Assembly: GCA_021613335.1 (NCBI GenBank)
Contig: JAJTWR010000231.1
Span: 3,388,501 to 3,452,500 of the forward strand
Length of the DNA: 64,000 nucleotides
Source: Whitmania pigra
Lineage: Eukaryota; Annelida; Clitellata; Hirudinida; Haemopidae
Direction: 5' to 3'
Shown here: piece by piece, positions 26,117-38,922 of the stretch
How positions within the stretch are numbered: the first letter of the stretch is position 1
Layout: each line of letters opens with the position of its first letter
The notes under the pieces: model-generated
What the model was told of the DNA's origin: nothing
What the model saw: only the letters and a program-made list of their open reading frames with translations
Databases searched by the model: none
Translations under genes and position numbers: made by a program

Positions 26117-26700
26117 TTAAATAATAATATTAAATAAATATATTCAAGTAATAAGTAATTTGCTTTAATTAAAAATATTTAAACAAGAAAACATTTAACT
26201 ACTTCATCAAACTGCCATTTATGATTTGAACTAATTGTTAGTAATAAATAAACAATAATTAATGACAGATAATAAATGTTCAGATAATGTTTTTCGAAAT
26301 TGATCAATAGCCTAATTGGAAATATAATCCGAAACGCATGGAATGATTGGTCTCAGAAGCTCTTCGGACAGGTTGAGAATTCTCAGCTCAGCCGAGTGTT
26401 TCAGACACGCACATTCCTGCAATTTCTCGAAAATCGTAAAATTCTTAAATTTTTTCCTGCAGCGAAGAAAAAAAAAATAATTTCCGACATTCAAATCAAC
26501 AGGATGAATTTGCATTTCTTTGTTGGGGCTATGGAGACCGAAAACGAATGTCTAAATAATTGCAGTAATTGTTGTTGTAATGTAATAATGTCACAACTAA
26601 TCGTAATGATTATGTGTTTTGTACATACGTTAATATAATTAATGTAAAGTACTTAATAATTTTAAATGTTAATGTTATAATTTATTGAAATATTTGCTGT
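26117..26700. other. Gene-free AT-rich stretch
   Basis: The frame at 26300-26638 is not similar to anything I recognise and has an overlapping minus-strand frame. Confidence 0.35.
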
Positions 26701-26835
26701 TATCTTTAATGTTTCTTAATACTCCGCCTTGGGGCTCGACAGGGATCTTCAGATGAGTTTATCCCGTCTTCAAACGTTTCGGTCATTTGAATCTCTTTAC
26801 GTTTTTGGGGACGGATTGCTTCTCCCTGGTGATGA
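26701..26835 (-). mobile_element. 3' end of the endonuclease-bearing LINE family, inverted copy
   Basis: The reverse complement holds CCCCAAAAACGTAAAGAGATT, GACCGAAACGTTTGAAGACG and GAAGATCCCTGTCGAGCCC, matching 28318-28430 and 37015-37090. Confidence 0.75.
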
Positions 26836-28307
26836 TTTTGTTCTTTTTAATCTTTTAGGAATCCAACTTAAACTTTAACTATGCGTAGCTTTATTTCGAT
26901 CGACTGTCGATCTGATGTCTGATGAGTTAATCAGTTGCGTTCATTATTAAATTGTTATCGATGTGTCCTGGTTAAAGTTACGTACGAGTTAATTAATTTT
27001 AACGGAGCGAGTCTTAAACGAGTTAAAACTTCATCAGTGCAAAATTTGTCTTCTTCTTCGTGCTTAGAAATAAAGTGATAAAAATGTTATAGAAAATGAT
27101 GTGTAAATATGTTAAGTACTTTCATTTTAAATTTATGTTTTTAAAAAGGATTTCGTGATTGTAAGATAAGAAAAAAATCATAAGTCATAAAAAAATTAAC
27201 TGAAATAAGAATCATATAAAAACAATGATTTCAAATAAAAATAATAAAATCACAAAAAGGATTTCATTTCGCGATTTTATCTTATTTGATTTGAAATACT
27301 GCCCATTGATTGCTTTATTAGAATAATTCTTGACATAACTTTGAAGAAACTTTACAATAATTATTAATATAACACATTTTGTAGTAATAGATACATTGTT
27401 ATAATAAACAAATATATATATTAATTAAATTATAAATAAATATATTTTAAATGTCCTGCTCCAGTTGGTCTTCATTGAATTGAATTCGACAAATTGTCCT
27501 AGCACCCTTTCTTTATTCAAATCAGTCTTTGTGAAGAAACTTAAATCCACCTGCTCCAACGTTGATGGCGGAGATATTTCTTCTCTAACGTTTCGCTTTC
27601 AAGTTCATTTGAAGACCTCCACATTTTTCCATTTTGAAAGCATTGCTTTACTGTAAAAACGTAATCATTATATCATTAAAGCAAGAATTAATCTCGCGTT
27701 GTACGTTTAAAACAATTCCATAAAACTGCACAAAGACCAGCAAGTTATGGAGCGGTTTTATGAATGGCTTGCGGGAAACACATCCCATTAGAGTGCATAA
27801 GGCCATCGAAAGATTGGCTAAGTACAAATTTAAATACGCAAAACCAAACAAGGCACAAAAACATACATGCCACCACATACAAGTTACAGTACAAATACAA
27901 ATGCAACCACAAATATGATGTTTTGCAAAAAAAAGATGATCAGTTGAAGCCGAAGAAATGTACGAAAATTGTGGACTTAACGAATTTGTTGCTCAAATAT
28001 TTTAGATGTTTAAATAAATATAACAATGATGTTAAATATTTATGAAATTTGATTTATTACTGACTAAATAATTTGCATTAAATTTAGAAAATAAAAGTAT
28101 GAACAATTTTTATTTAATTCAAAATTTTCCTTAAAACTTTCTGAATAAACATAGAAAAAAGAAATATCATTAATTGCTTAAAAATGTTGAGAATCCTAAT
28201 GTGACAGGCACTTGAATTTGAACGACAATTAGTGATGACTAATACTCATGCATATTACATAATGTTGACAATGAGTTATTATTTAAAGTTAAGCGTTTCA
28301 AAACATT
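26836..28307. other. Gene-free AT-rich stretch
   Basis: Short overlapping frames at 27465-28045 carry no recognisable domain and I do not call them. Confidence 0.4.
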
Positions 28308-28440
28308 TTGACTTATCATCCGACTGATCACCGGCCCTCCCCCCGAAAACGTAAGGAGATTAAAAGGCCGAAACGTTTGAAGACGAGGGAATCTCCTCTG
28401 AGGATCCCCGTCGGAGCTCCAAGGTGGAGTAATAAGAAAC
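28308..28440 (+). mobile_element. LINE 3'-end copy
   Basis: ATCACCGGCCC then AACGTAAGGAGATTAAAAGG, CCGAAACGTTTGAAGACG and GGATCCCCGTCGGAGCTCC: the fullest copy of the tail shared by 26.7 and 37.0 kb. Confidence 0.75.
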
Positions 28441-28549
28441 TACATCACGGCACTGGTTATTTGGCGCTTGGGAACAGACCGAGTGGCAACCAGGAAAGAC
28501 TGGCGACAACCTAGATAAAGAACAGAAGAAATAAAAGATGAGGAGAGCG

Positions 28550-29064
28550 ATGAGAAGCTTTTTTTAGCGATCCGTACAAATACTGGAGATTGCTACTAGA
28601 CCCTCCAAAATCGGGACAAGTTGGAGGAACACTTATTCAAAACGTACAGTGACGCCCTTCGCCATGAATCTCTACAGGAAAGGATGGACATTCCGGCGGT
28701 GCTGACCTTTTGCCTGGGCCATATTTCCTATACGAAAGATGTCTCAAAACATTATACGGCATTGAAAGGCAGAGGGCGTCTATATTCCAAAGGAAAAAGA
28801 TTCCAATGGTCTGAATCAATTCAAACCAATATTCCTTTTGAATGTAGAAAAGAAAATATTTTTCTCTATCATGGCATTGAGGCGCGCGGAGTTCGTGATA
28901 AGTACGTAAACATTTCAGTCCAAAAGGGAGGCATTCCAGGTGTATCCGGTTGTATCGAGCATACCTCGATGATCTGGGAGGCCATCCAGAGGGTCAAGAG
29001 AAACCGGCTGATTCTTCACGTCCTGTGGTTTGACCTAGAACGCATACGGGTCAGTGCCTCATAG
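28550..29064 (+). pseudogene. Reverse transcriptase fragment of a LINE, frameshifted
   Basis: The pre-RT region reads FSDPYKYWRLLLDPPKSG (about 28563-28616), then in another frame EEHLFKTYSDALRHE (28624-28668). Further on the RT fingers/palm motif SVQKGGIPGVSGCIEHTSMI (about 28918-28977) continues as WEAIQ...LHVLWFDL, just before the expected first catalytic Asp region (DLANAYGS-type, lost here). Several frame changes and truncation at about 29064 show it is dead. The motif type is that of REL-endonuclease LINEs (R2/R4/NeSL-like group), which fits the LINE end just upstream. Confidence 0.75.
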
Positions 29065-32000
29065 CGGAGTAATAAGATACACAGACTCTCATATAAATTC
29101 AAACATTTTTTGACTTTAAATATTTAAGTTAACTTTCACCTTAATTTGGATTTTACAGTTGAAGCTTAGGACATGAAGGAGGAGAATAAATTGAAGTTGA
29201 GGTCGTAATGGCTTAACATTTCGTTAACTGACGCCAACAAAGGCACAGATTTTTAGATTTTTTCTTTAAGTGAAAAATAGTTTCTACAAAATGAAAGAAT
29301 GAATGAATATTTTGTCCTGCTACAAGGTGATAAACATTAACTGTGTAGTGTTTAGCTTATATTTTAAAGCCACGTAAAATTGTAATTGTTTGCTCCAATT
29401 ATTTTCATCAATTAAAGATAAAAATTAATTCTGATCTTCAAAATAATTTCAAAATCAGTAGAAATTTAACGATGTGAAGCAAAATTGGCGACAAAAGACG
29501 TTTAAAAGTTCAAGAGGTTTTTAATCTTTTTAGCTTCTTTGCACCGAGATGTTTTCTGAGTGCATGAAGTGTTGAAATATTTCCTTCGATTTCAATTTCT
29601 TTCCTCATTCGCTTCCTGCCAACTCAACATGTTCATTAAGTTCTTATTACTTTCTTATTATTTCTTTATTTCTGTCGACACTTGAAATGTTTTTATTTTT
29701 GACTTGCAATAAATGCATCAGGGATGAAGAACCATCAACAGAATTTCAAGATATGATTGATGAAGAAATGGAGCTGCGAGGGCACATTTATTAATTATTA
29801 ATTTAATCAACAAAACGTCAGTTCTCAGGTAGGTTGTGCAACAAAATAATTTTTATTTGAGTGGCTAAATTGATAAAAAGTGAATTTTTATCGATGTATT
29901 TGAGATATCATTAATTTAATTTTAATTTTCTTTTATTTACAATATTTTCGTCTAAACATGCCTTGTTACAAATGTTGTCATTTAAAAGAACTTATTTCTT
30001 AAGAAGATCCCTTTTTGCTGATTTAAAAAACGTCAAAATGTCTTTTCCTTGTGAATAATGCTCATCGTCAAAGAGAAATAATAGAGACGTTTGAATAATA
30101 TAACAACGATGTTAAATATTTATGAAATTTGATTTATTACTGAATAAATATTTCAGTATACATTTATAAAATAAAAATATTAAAAACTATCATTTAATTC
30201 ATAATTTTTTTTATAAATGGAACAAACAAACGAATAATCAAACATTTAATAACAAAATCGACTAAGAAAACTTTTCTTCCTAGAAACTGCCTCAATCTGA
30301 AAGTTTTAAAAAAATGTGAAATTAAATAAAATTAAATCAAGTTTCTGAAATAAAAATTTTAATTTTCAAGGGCATTGAGATGCTCCAAACAAGGAAATTG
30401 TTTGAAAGAAACGAGGTTTATCGATTAACAAATTGTTAATTATTATTATTATTTTAATTATTAATATTATTTCACAAATTAATAATTTAATAATATTATT
30501 TAAATCTTGTAATTTTAATAAGTCATTAAATTATAATTAAGTTATAAATTAGAAAAACTAATAAATTTCTGATGTTAATAATAATTCGTAAATAGAAGAA
30601 ATATCTAAAAAAATTGTAATATTAATCTAAAGAAATGACAATACTCGATTAAAGTGATGATCCTGCTACATGTGAACGTTTGGCTAGGTTATGTTAATCC
30701 GGATATGAATTCATTAATTAGTAAATTGCTAACTTTTAAATATTATCCTTTAAATGTTATTCTTTATATATATTTAATAAATAGAATTATTAATATTTTA
30801 TTATCCTTTATGCATTGCTAAATATTCTGTATTATTGCTGAATAGATTTATAGGTGGCCTGTAATTCTTGAAGCTCAAATGGAGGTTCATTGATAAGAAG
30901 GCGAATGGAATGGAAGGAAGCGAACTTTCTTCAATTCTCTGATAAATGGCCATCATTTGCGATGATTTGCGATGCCAAGTGAGGAACATCAGTGCCGGAT
31001 TTTAAGCAAAAAGTACTTTCAATGCATATTTTATGCGAGTATTTTGGCTGTTAAGCCTTCCGAAGGTTTGTTCCACGTTCACGAGGAGTTATGATGACCT
31101 TTGAGAGTGCAATATTCTACATGCCAAGATTGAAAGTGTTTTTGCTACGTTTTATTATTTGTTTTATAAAGTAAATCATAATATCTACTTTCATTAGAAT
31201 AAATCCTTTTAAATAAAAAGAACTTTCTTAAAAGAATTTCGGCGTTGATTAAAGCTTCCAATTTCCTTCGTTTTCATTATTTTCTGATTTTTGCTATTTA
31301 TTAAATTATTTTTGTATTTTTGTGATTTTCAGTTAATCTTTACGTTTTATTTTGCCTACCTTCTTTTGCATCTTAGAAGTTCCAATAATCCCTCTTAAAA
31401 TAATCAGTTCACGAAATCTCGATAAATTTCAAGGAATTCTTTCAGTGCACATTTCGTTCTTATTTCGGAAGAAAATCTTAAATTTCTGGAGTTTCGCAGA
31501 AATGAATTTCTTTTTGAATCAATTTTGTTGTTGTTTGATAAGAAACATTGCGATGCTGAAAAATATTTTTAATAAATAAATTTCCACTCAACTACGTAAC
31601 TAGCCATAATTAGACTACAGTTTTGTTGTATTAAATTTCGCTAAACGTATAATTGCATCGCTGCTTGAAGTTATAACAATATATTATTTCGTTAGTGTGA
31701 AGACAAAATTATTTGAAGTTTTACTTATACTTATAATTTAATGAATTTATATTAACTTTGATTGTAACATTACAAATCGTAAGAACACCCGCTTGTAAAT
31801 AAAATTTTGCTTGGATCAAGTACAAAATCGTGTCTGACAATGAAAGGGAATTCCAACCGTGTTGTCTTAAATTTTTCCGAAATAAGTTTCGTATCTCGTT
31901 CAAGCACGTTTTCTTGTTTAGGTTTTGAAATTTTAAATGAAACTGCCACTCAAATGAACGAAACAAGTTGGCGTCAAAATGAATCAGAAAACCTTGAGTC

Positions 32001-32463
32001 TTGATTCTTTGCTGAGATTTAAATGAACTTAATTTTCTTCTTTGCAAAGGAATGCTTTCTCCAACTCTATTTTAAAAGTCAAATATCAGGTCCGTATTTG
32101 AATTTCTGAAATGCTGCACGATTTCAAAAGTTGGACAAAAAAGAATTTTTCGTAATTTCAAGAAATCATCAGATACAAATGCATTTGTTGCATTTCTGAT
32201 CTCATGAGGGGTTTTTTATTTTTCAAATGAAAATTTCCTTCCTTGTTATTATTACAAGGATGCCGAAGTTAATACATTAAAGGTATAACTTGTTATTCTT
32301 GCTGAATTATATGTTATATTATTGGTATGAATAGAGTTATTCGTGATGTTTGAAGTAAATCAATTTCAGTTCAAATTTTTTATAATTTCCGTCGAATGTA
32401 AAAGTAGATGATAAAAACTGAATCATTTGAAATGAAATCGTTATCTGCAACATTTTTTAGGCA
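29065..32463. other. Gene-free AT-rich stretch
   Basis: Long AT-rich DNA with (ATT)-type runs at about 30440-30500. The short frames at 30801-30989, 31352-31579 and 31721-32047 show no family signal. Confidence 0.4.
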
Positions 32464-32650
32464 ACTTTTTTATGTTTATTCGTATAGCGCCACAAGCGTC
32501 AGCGTCGGGGGCGCTCAACCATTTGTATAGCGCCATACTCAAGGAGTGCTTGTGGCGGTGCAAGCTGGGCCGTGAAAACGAAACATAACGACTGTTGCTT
32601 TTACCATCGTTCGCAGGTACGCTACCCTCTGAGCCAACTTGCATGCCCTA
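32464..32650 (-). mobile_element. tRNA-type SINE copy
   Basis: Read on the minus strand: head GCATGCAAGTTGGCTCAGAG with an A-box-like TGGCTCAGAGGG, a B-box-like region about 60 bases on, then the tail GGCGCTATACAAATGG and CGACGCTGACGC. About 70-75% similar by eye to the + strand copy at 35405-35545. Confidence 0.75.
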
Positions 32651-32759
32651 AACTTGTTTGATATTAAAACTTTGGTAGTTATAGCAGTAATAATAATAAT
32701 ATATCATTTATATTTATATAAATTAAACAAATTATTAATTATTAAATTAAATTAATAGC

Positions 32760-34745
32760 TTAAGCGTAGCGTCAGAGACGCCTTGGTTCCTGTTTGGGTG
32801 TCCTGAAAAGATAAGTCTTCAGCTGATGCTTGAAGAACTCGAGCGTCGGCTGTGACCGGATGATGGGAGGCAGGCTGTTCCAGACGGCGGGCGAGGCATG
32901 GGAAAAGCCTCGGTTGACTATGGACTGGTTAGTGAAGGTGAATTGAAGATGAGCTAATGTGATCAGGGATTTGGCAGTGGTGAATGAGATGATAGAGATA
33001 GGAGGGATTGGATGTGGTTAAGGTGCGATAGATAGGTGAGTAAAGACAGTTTGTAAATGATACGGTAATGTATGGGTAGCCAGTGCAGTTGCGACAGGGC
33101 CTCGGAGCTGTTAAGATTAGGGTCAAGGCGAACAAGTTTAGCTAACTTGTTTTGGATGCGCTGAAGGGAGAGAATAAGGGAGACAGAAGTGCCATATAGG
33201 AGAGAGTTGCAGTACTCAAGTCGAGAGGGGACTAGACTGCGTTCAAGAGCAGAAGTCATATCAACCGAAGGAAGCGGACGGATATGTCGGATTGCTCAGA
33301 TGAGATTGTTGCAGGATTTTATTATAGAGACTTGAAGCTGAGGTGGGAATTAAATGTAACACCGAGGAGTTTTAGGGTAGTAGAAGAGGGAAGAAGGGTA
33401 CCAGAGATATTTATTGAGGATGGGGGGAATAGGTTCTTGAGTTGCGTAGGTGTGCCGATAAACATTATTTCAGATTTTTGCATGTTGAGTTGGAGAAAGT
33501 TGACGAGATGCCGGTCATTAATGCCGTCTTTGCACTTTCGAAGATTGTCTGGTTGAGCGGAGACTTTGTTGCTGGAGAAAGCAGAATAGAGACTTCTGTC
33601 GTCCGCATATTGGGGAAGGACACATCAAAATTTTTGGCGATGCCTGATAGGGGTGAGGTGTAAAAAAAAAGGTAGTGAAAAGTCCTAGGACAGAACCCTG
33701 AAGAACACCAGCAAGGAGAGCAACAGAAGAGGAAGTGTAGCTTAACGTTGGAGAGGTAAGAATGGAGCCAGGAGAGTGCGAGGCCATCGATACCGAAGTC
33801 GGAGTGAAGTCTTTCTAATAATATGCTAATGTTGATGGTGTCAAAGGCTGCCGATAGATGGAAAGGTTAGAGTTGGGTCTGTAATTAGACGGGGAGCTAG
33901 GGTCGAGGCTTAGCTTTTTCTAGTAAGGGTAGTACTTGCGCGCAAGATGGAAGGGAAGACACCGGAGCTAAAGGAAATGTTAGCAAATTTGGAAAGAATT
34001 GGAGCTAGAATGGAGGAATATTTTTTGAGAAGAGAGATTGGGAAAGGATTTAGAGGAGTTGTTTTGTTGGGCAATGCTCGAATGGCTTTCAGGACTTCTA
34101 TTGACGAGACAAGAGAGACTGTTGAGAGGGGCGTGCCAGTGAACCACTGCCTGGTTGGAAGGGATGAGATAGATAGTGAAGAAAGTGTATTGGCGATTTT
34201 TGAGATGAAAAATGTATTGAATGAGGTGACGAGAGACTGGCACTCGGCATCAGAATAGTGTTGCTGAGGGTTACTATGTAAGAGTCTACGAAGTGAGCGC
34301 CACATGGAACGTGGATTGGCATTGGAGCTAAGTTCTTCCTTAATAAAAGATGCCCTGGAGTTGTAAACGGCCAGCTTGGCAGCATCCTTTACGGATTTGT
34401 ACTCTTGTTTGGCAGCTTCTGTATGTTTACGACGATATAAACGTTCCAAGCTTCGGCAACTTTTCCTAGGCCTTTATAGCTTTATTGGAAAACTTTTTGT
34501 TAGGGTACTGACCCATGTCAAGTTTGTCAAGGATGAGCTCTAGCTTTCTATTGAGGAGAGTCGGCATACCCGTCGGCGTCTAGATCGCATGAGTGGAGCT
34601 CTTCGGAGAATAATAGAAGATCCAGTTTGAAGGTGTCCCAGTCAATGTTGTTGAGTCGACGGTGAATGACATGAACCGAGGGTCGAGGTTTCTCAGTTGA
34701 GATATTGGATGATATGAGGATGATGGTCAGAGTACGTCACATCAT
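32760..34745 (-). pseudogene. L2/CR1-like LINE, 5'-truncated and frameshifted
   Basis: Minus-strand order: endonuclease end DVTYSDHHPHII (about 34735-34700, the SDH motif of apurinic-type endonucleases); linker LERLYRRKHTEAAKQEYKS and WRSLRRLLHSNPQQHYSD (34450-34240); RT part ALPNKTTPLNPFPISLLKK; then, after a deletion and shifts, GVLQGSVLG (about 33720, the GxPQGSVLGP turn) and LQLNMQKSEIMFIGTPTQL (about 33490-33430); RT end SRLEYCNSLLYGT and LHWLPIHYRIIYKLSLLTYL (33220-33035). The YADD catalytic block is not recovered. The 3' end at about 32760 carries CAAGGCGTCTCTGACGCTAC, which resembles the SINE tail. Confidence 0.85.
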
Positions 34746-35066
34746 TTATGATTAATGAAAATAATTATGATGAATGAAAGGGATTTGAATGGATGAATAA
34801 AAAAGGTAAATGAATGAATGAATGATGGATGGGAGGTAAATGAATAGGAAATCGTAAAACTCACTCCATTCATCTCTGAAGAAAAACTTTTTATTGAGGC
34901 GAGTCACGAGATTAGACGTTTGAAAAGCATGCAATTTCGCTCGGTGTACAACTTGATAGTCATTGGATATCATCAAAGTTTATTAAGTTTTGTATCGCTA
35001 CAATATTTGTATACCATCTGATTTTATTGTGATGGTACAATGCATTATCAATAATTGTATCCAACG
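34746..35066. other. AT-rich spacer
   Basis: A short GAATGAATGAATGATG patch near 34805-34830. No gene seen. Confidence 0.4.
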
Positions 35067-35249
35067 GCACCCCGTCATAATAGCCCGGCGACAAAATAGC
35101 ACCAAAGCATAAAAATGATTTTATTTAATCAAATTTGAAATCAGTTATCGGTTAATGCCTTCAACTCATATAAATATTTTTTTTTTAAAGATACAAAGAT
35201 GTTTTGACGGGACGTATTTTGTCGCTGGGATATTTTGACGGGTCCAACA
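35067..35249. mobile_element. Small TIR element (MITE)
   Basis: Ends are inverted: left ACCCCGTCATAATAGCCC then GGCGACAAAATA, right TATTTTGTCGCTGGGATA then TTTTGACGGGTC. About 180 bp with an AT-rich, non-coding centre. Confidence 0.7.
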
Positions 35250-35404
35250 ACTTAATATGTTTAGTGATATTCGTGGTTAATATATTTGCAACTAGTGGTT
35301 GAACATTTGAAACACACTGTCCACAAAACTGATGCTCATTTGCAGATTCAACTTTTCAACAATGGAAAAAAGTTCTAGACATCATTATCGTCAATACCTC
35401 ATCA

Positions 35405-35545
35405 AATTTTGCATGCAAGTTGGCTTAGAAGATAGCGTGTCTGCGAATGGCGGCAAAGGCAACAATCGTTACATGTCGTGTTCGCGACCCAGCTTGAACT
35501 GCTACAAAGTGATTCTAGGATGCGGCGCTATACAATATATAGCTA
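35405..35545 (+). mobile_element. tRNA-type SINE, best + strand copy
   Basis: Head TTTGCATGCAAGTTGGCTTA with A-box-like TGGCTTAGAAG, then GTGTTCGCGACCC (B-box-like) about 65 bases later, tail GCGGCGCTATACAATATATA. Complement of the 32.5-kb copy. Pol III promoter layout is as in tRNA-derived SINEs. Confidence 0.75.
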
Positions 35546-35576
35546 TAGACTATAGATTCTCACGCTTAAGGTCTAG

Positions 35577-35655
35577 ACAAATAAACATACAAATAAACAT
35601 ACATACATACATTACATGCAAATAAACATACATACATACATGCATACATTAAATA
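35577..35655. repeat. (ACAT)/(AAAC) microsatellite
   Basis: AAATAAACATACATACATAC repeated with variants. Confidence 0.8.
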
Positions 35656-35689
35656 CAATATCTGTAGCAGTCATGCAATTGGATGGAAC

Positions 35690-37091
35690 CACTTCCCAAA
35701 ATGGTCCCAGGCGAGCTCATCAGTCAGAGTAGAACAAGACCGAGTCACAAGGGCGGTGCAGCAATCACAGTAGGATAAAATGTCCCTTCTCCGACTTGCC
35801 TATGCGATAGTACACTGTCAGTGTAAGACCAGTTTCCCTCCAGGGACAATTTGCAGAAGTGGGGCTGACACCGAATGCCGGCTCTGTGGCGGGACCGAGA
35901 CACTGCATCACGTGTTCAGCAATTGCACGTATGCCCTTCCCAATGGTCGGTACACATGGCAACATAACCAGGTCCTACGAGAAGTATGTGAGGCCGCAAA
36001 AGCAGTAGTATCCAAAACAAACTCGCGCACGATAGCAAAACAGAGAAGAATTTATTTCTTGCACACCTACGCAAAAATAGATGTCAAACTCCGAGGAAAG
36101 ACATTTTTGCAGAAGCAAACCACTGGACCAGAGCTGCCGACTTAGAAGGGATGAGGCTCTACTCCCAGGTGCTGATAGAAAGTGGCAAGAAGCCGGATCT
36201 CGTATCGCCGTCGATGGATGCCATCATTCTGGTGGAGCTGACGTTACCGTGGGAGGACAGGCTACAGCAATGCGCTCAAAGCAGATAAGTATGCAGATCT
36301 AACGTTGGACCTGGAAGCGACAGGATACCGGACATATCTTTCTCATCGAGATTGGCGCAAGAGGCATAGTCGGCAGGTCGACTTACGCTTTCCTCACCAA
36401 GATTGGATTGTCAAACCCAGAGAGAACAAAGGCTGTGACAAGGATATCTGAGCTGCAGAAGCGGCTTCATTCTGGATCTGGCACATGAGGAGCCAGAAGA
36501 AGTCTTAAGAGGCCAACGCAGGAAGCTGGGGAAGGCCGTCGGTCTCGGTTATGAATGATATACCGAATGACGGAGCCACATCATTGGCCGAGAGACGCGG
36601 TGTTCTCGGGAGAAATGGGCCGACCGCGGACTCGCAAAGCAACATAAACTGTGGACCAAACCGCGGCCGAGCAAAGGCCCTCGGTCGAGTCTCAAAAATC
36701 TCCGGCTGCCGCTACAAAGAAATTATAAGGCTCAGTTTGCATATATTAAGTATATGATTTAAGAAGCCACTGAGAGTTTTCATGACCGCTGTAGGCAAAC
36801 TGGGGTGGAGGCGATCGTTATAACAAGGAAAATGAAAGCCTCGCATAGTTGAAGTTTGCAGGTGAAAAGCAGGTAGCATGCGACATGAAGAAGCCATTGA
36901 GAGCTTTCGCTCCAGTCCAGGAAGCAGTGAGCGGCATAACAAGGCCAGCGAGAGCCTTTCATAGCCGGCGGTAAGAGTTGGGTCCAGAAAGACAAAACCG
37001 ACAGGGACATCTGGCGGATCACCGGCCCGCCCCCCAAAAACGTAAGGAGATTCAAGGGGCCTCTGAGGATCCCTGTCGAAGCTCCAAGTAA

Positions 37092-37095
<4 letters not shown>
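35690..37095 (+). pseudogene. C-terminal part and 3' UTR of a REL-endonuclease LINE
   Basis: 35780-36145 codes for LLRLAYAIVHCQCKTSFPPG followed by a zinc knuckle ECRLCGGTETLHHVFSNC (C-x2-C-x7-H-x4-C), as after the RT of R2/R4/NeSL-like LINEs. After a frame change at about 36120 comes an endonuclease-like stretch with KPDLV and IILVELTLPWEDRLQQ (about 36190-36275), again the type found in restriction-like endonuclease LINEs, then YADLTLDLEATGYRTYL in another frame (about 36287-36337). The GC-rich remainder and the tail at 37015-37090 form the 3' UTR; it ends in the AAC/AAT microsatellite. Broken by frameshifts, no RT core present. Confidence 0.8.
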
Positions 37096-37500
<405 letters not shown>

Positions 37501-37978
37501 AATAATAATACAGCAATGTTAAGAATTACAAAAAAATTAAAATAACAATAAAATACGACCATTGCAATAATAGTAATAACTTCTGCTCAATTTTATTGTT
37601 TGTTGAAGTAAGCAGCAAAGGTTTTAGAGTGAAATATGCCGCCATTAAGTTCCTTCGAAATACATTCTGGTGTTTATTTATGCTTATTTCAATATTTATT
37701 TATATTACCTCATTCGTTGCTAAAAAGTTTTAATGCCTTTTCGTCACATACAGAGATAACATCATTTGTTGAATTAATGTCCGATGCACCGCACGTGCGT
37801 GTTTGTGATTTTGTTGCAAATGAAAATTTATGTTGTATTTATAAAAAAAAATATTCATTGAGGACTTTAAGGCTGCAATATTTAGTGATTTCATCGTCAG
37901 CGGTTGCCATGGTTTCCTTGTATTTTTTCGAAGGTGTTTTTGGACAAAACATATCTTTAAACTAAGGCTCGTCATAGC
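37501..37978. other. AT-rich spacer
   Basis: The frame at 37636-37965 overlaps a minus-strand frame. No domain recognised. Confidence 0.35.
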
Positions 37979-37989
37979 CTATGTAACAT

Positions 37990-38165
37990 CTGTAACACCA
38001 TCAACATCTTCATCGCTATCACGCTGCGTCATCACCGACCTCATCATCTTCTTCTTTATCAATATTAATCTCGTTGTAATCATCATCGTCGTCATCATCG
38101 TCGTCATCATCGTCATCATCATATTCATCGTCATCGTCATCGTCCTCATCTTCTTCATCAACATC
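37990..38165. repeat. (CAT/CGT/CTT) trinucleotide tract
   Basis: Interrupted ATCATCGTCGTCATC-type repeats. Methionine-rich minus-strand frames arise from them. Confidence 0.85.
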
Positions 38166-38354
38166 CATCTCGTTGCAATCTGAACTACGTGGACGGTTAA
38201 AGCAGTTCAGTGGCAGATGTTCCTCTCCATGTATTGTTTGGTTTCTATGTTTGTTTGTTCAATCCCAAAAGTAAACGTTCTCGTCTTCGTCACCTTCTTC
38301 ATCATGTTCGGACATGCTGGGATTATGACGATAGCGACAGTTATTACGTCGGGG

Positions 38355-38400
38355 TAATATGACGACGACGACGACGACGATGACGATAAAGGAGTTACGA
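38355..38400. repeat. Short (GAC) tract
   Basis: ATGACGACGACGACGACGAT followed by degenerate triplets. Confidence 0.75.
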
Positions 38401-38824
38401 TAATGGCGATGATACTTTGGTGCTGCTTTAGCACAAAGTCATCCCATGATGATGATAATTATCATTTAAAGTAATTCTTTCAATATTTGAACTTTTGTTG
38501 TTAGGAATTTTTCAGAACTATTTTTAGAGTGATTTGATTAAATTTTATTCAATGCCTGGATTCAAAACATGGATACAATGCTTAGATTTAATGCACAGAA
38601 TTAAATCCAGAATTAACGGTACTTGTAATTGTACACGACCTTGAGTGCTTGAACTCGAAGCTCTGCACTTGGTTCAAATATGTCAAATATTAAAATTAAA
38701 AAAATTAAATTTTGAAACAAAACCTTCAAATCAACAAAAGTCCCTCGTAAATGGCAAAATTTGTTTTCTCGAAAACACTTCGAAATAAGTTGCAGTGAGA
38801 AATCAAAGTGCAATTTCGTGTTGA

Positions 38825-38870
38825 CAATGAAGATGATGATGATGATGATGACGACGACGACGACGACGAC

Positions 38871-38919
<49 letters not shown>

Positions 38920-38922
38920 GCG
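38825..38922. repeat. (GAT)n(GAC)n(GAT)n tract
   Basis: Nearly pure triplets; the poly-Asp and poly-Met frames are products of the repeat. Confidence 0.9.

Noticed and set aside
28308..28514. 68-codon basic protein frame
   Set aside because: Lies inside the dispersed LINE 3' end; the copies at 26.7 and 37.0 kb do not keep the frame.
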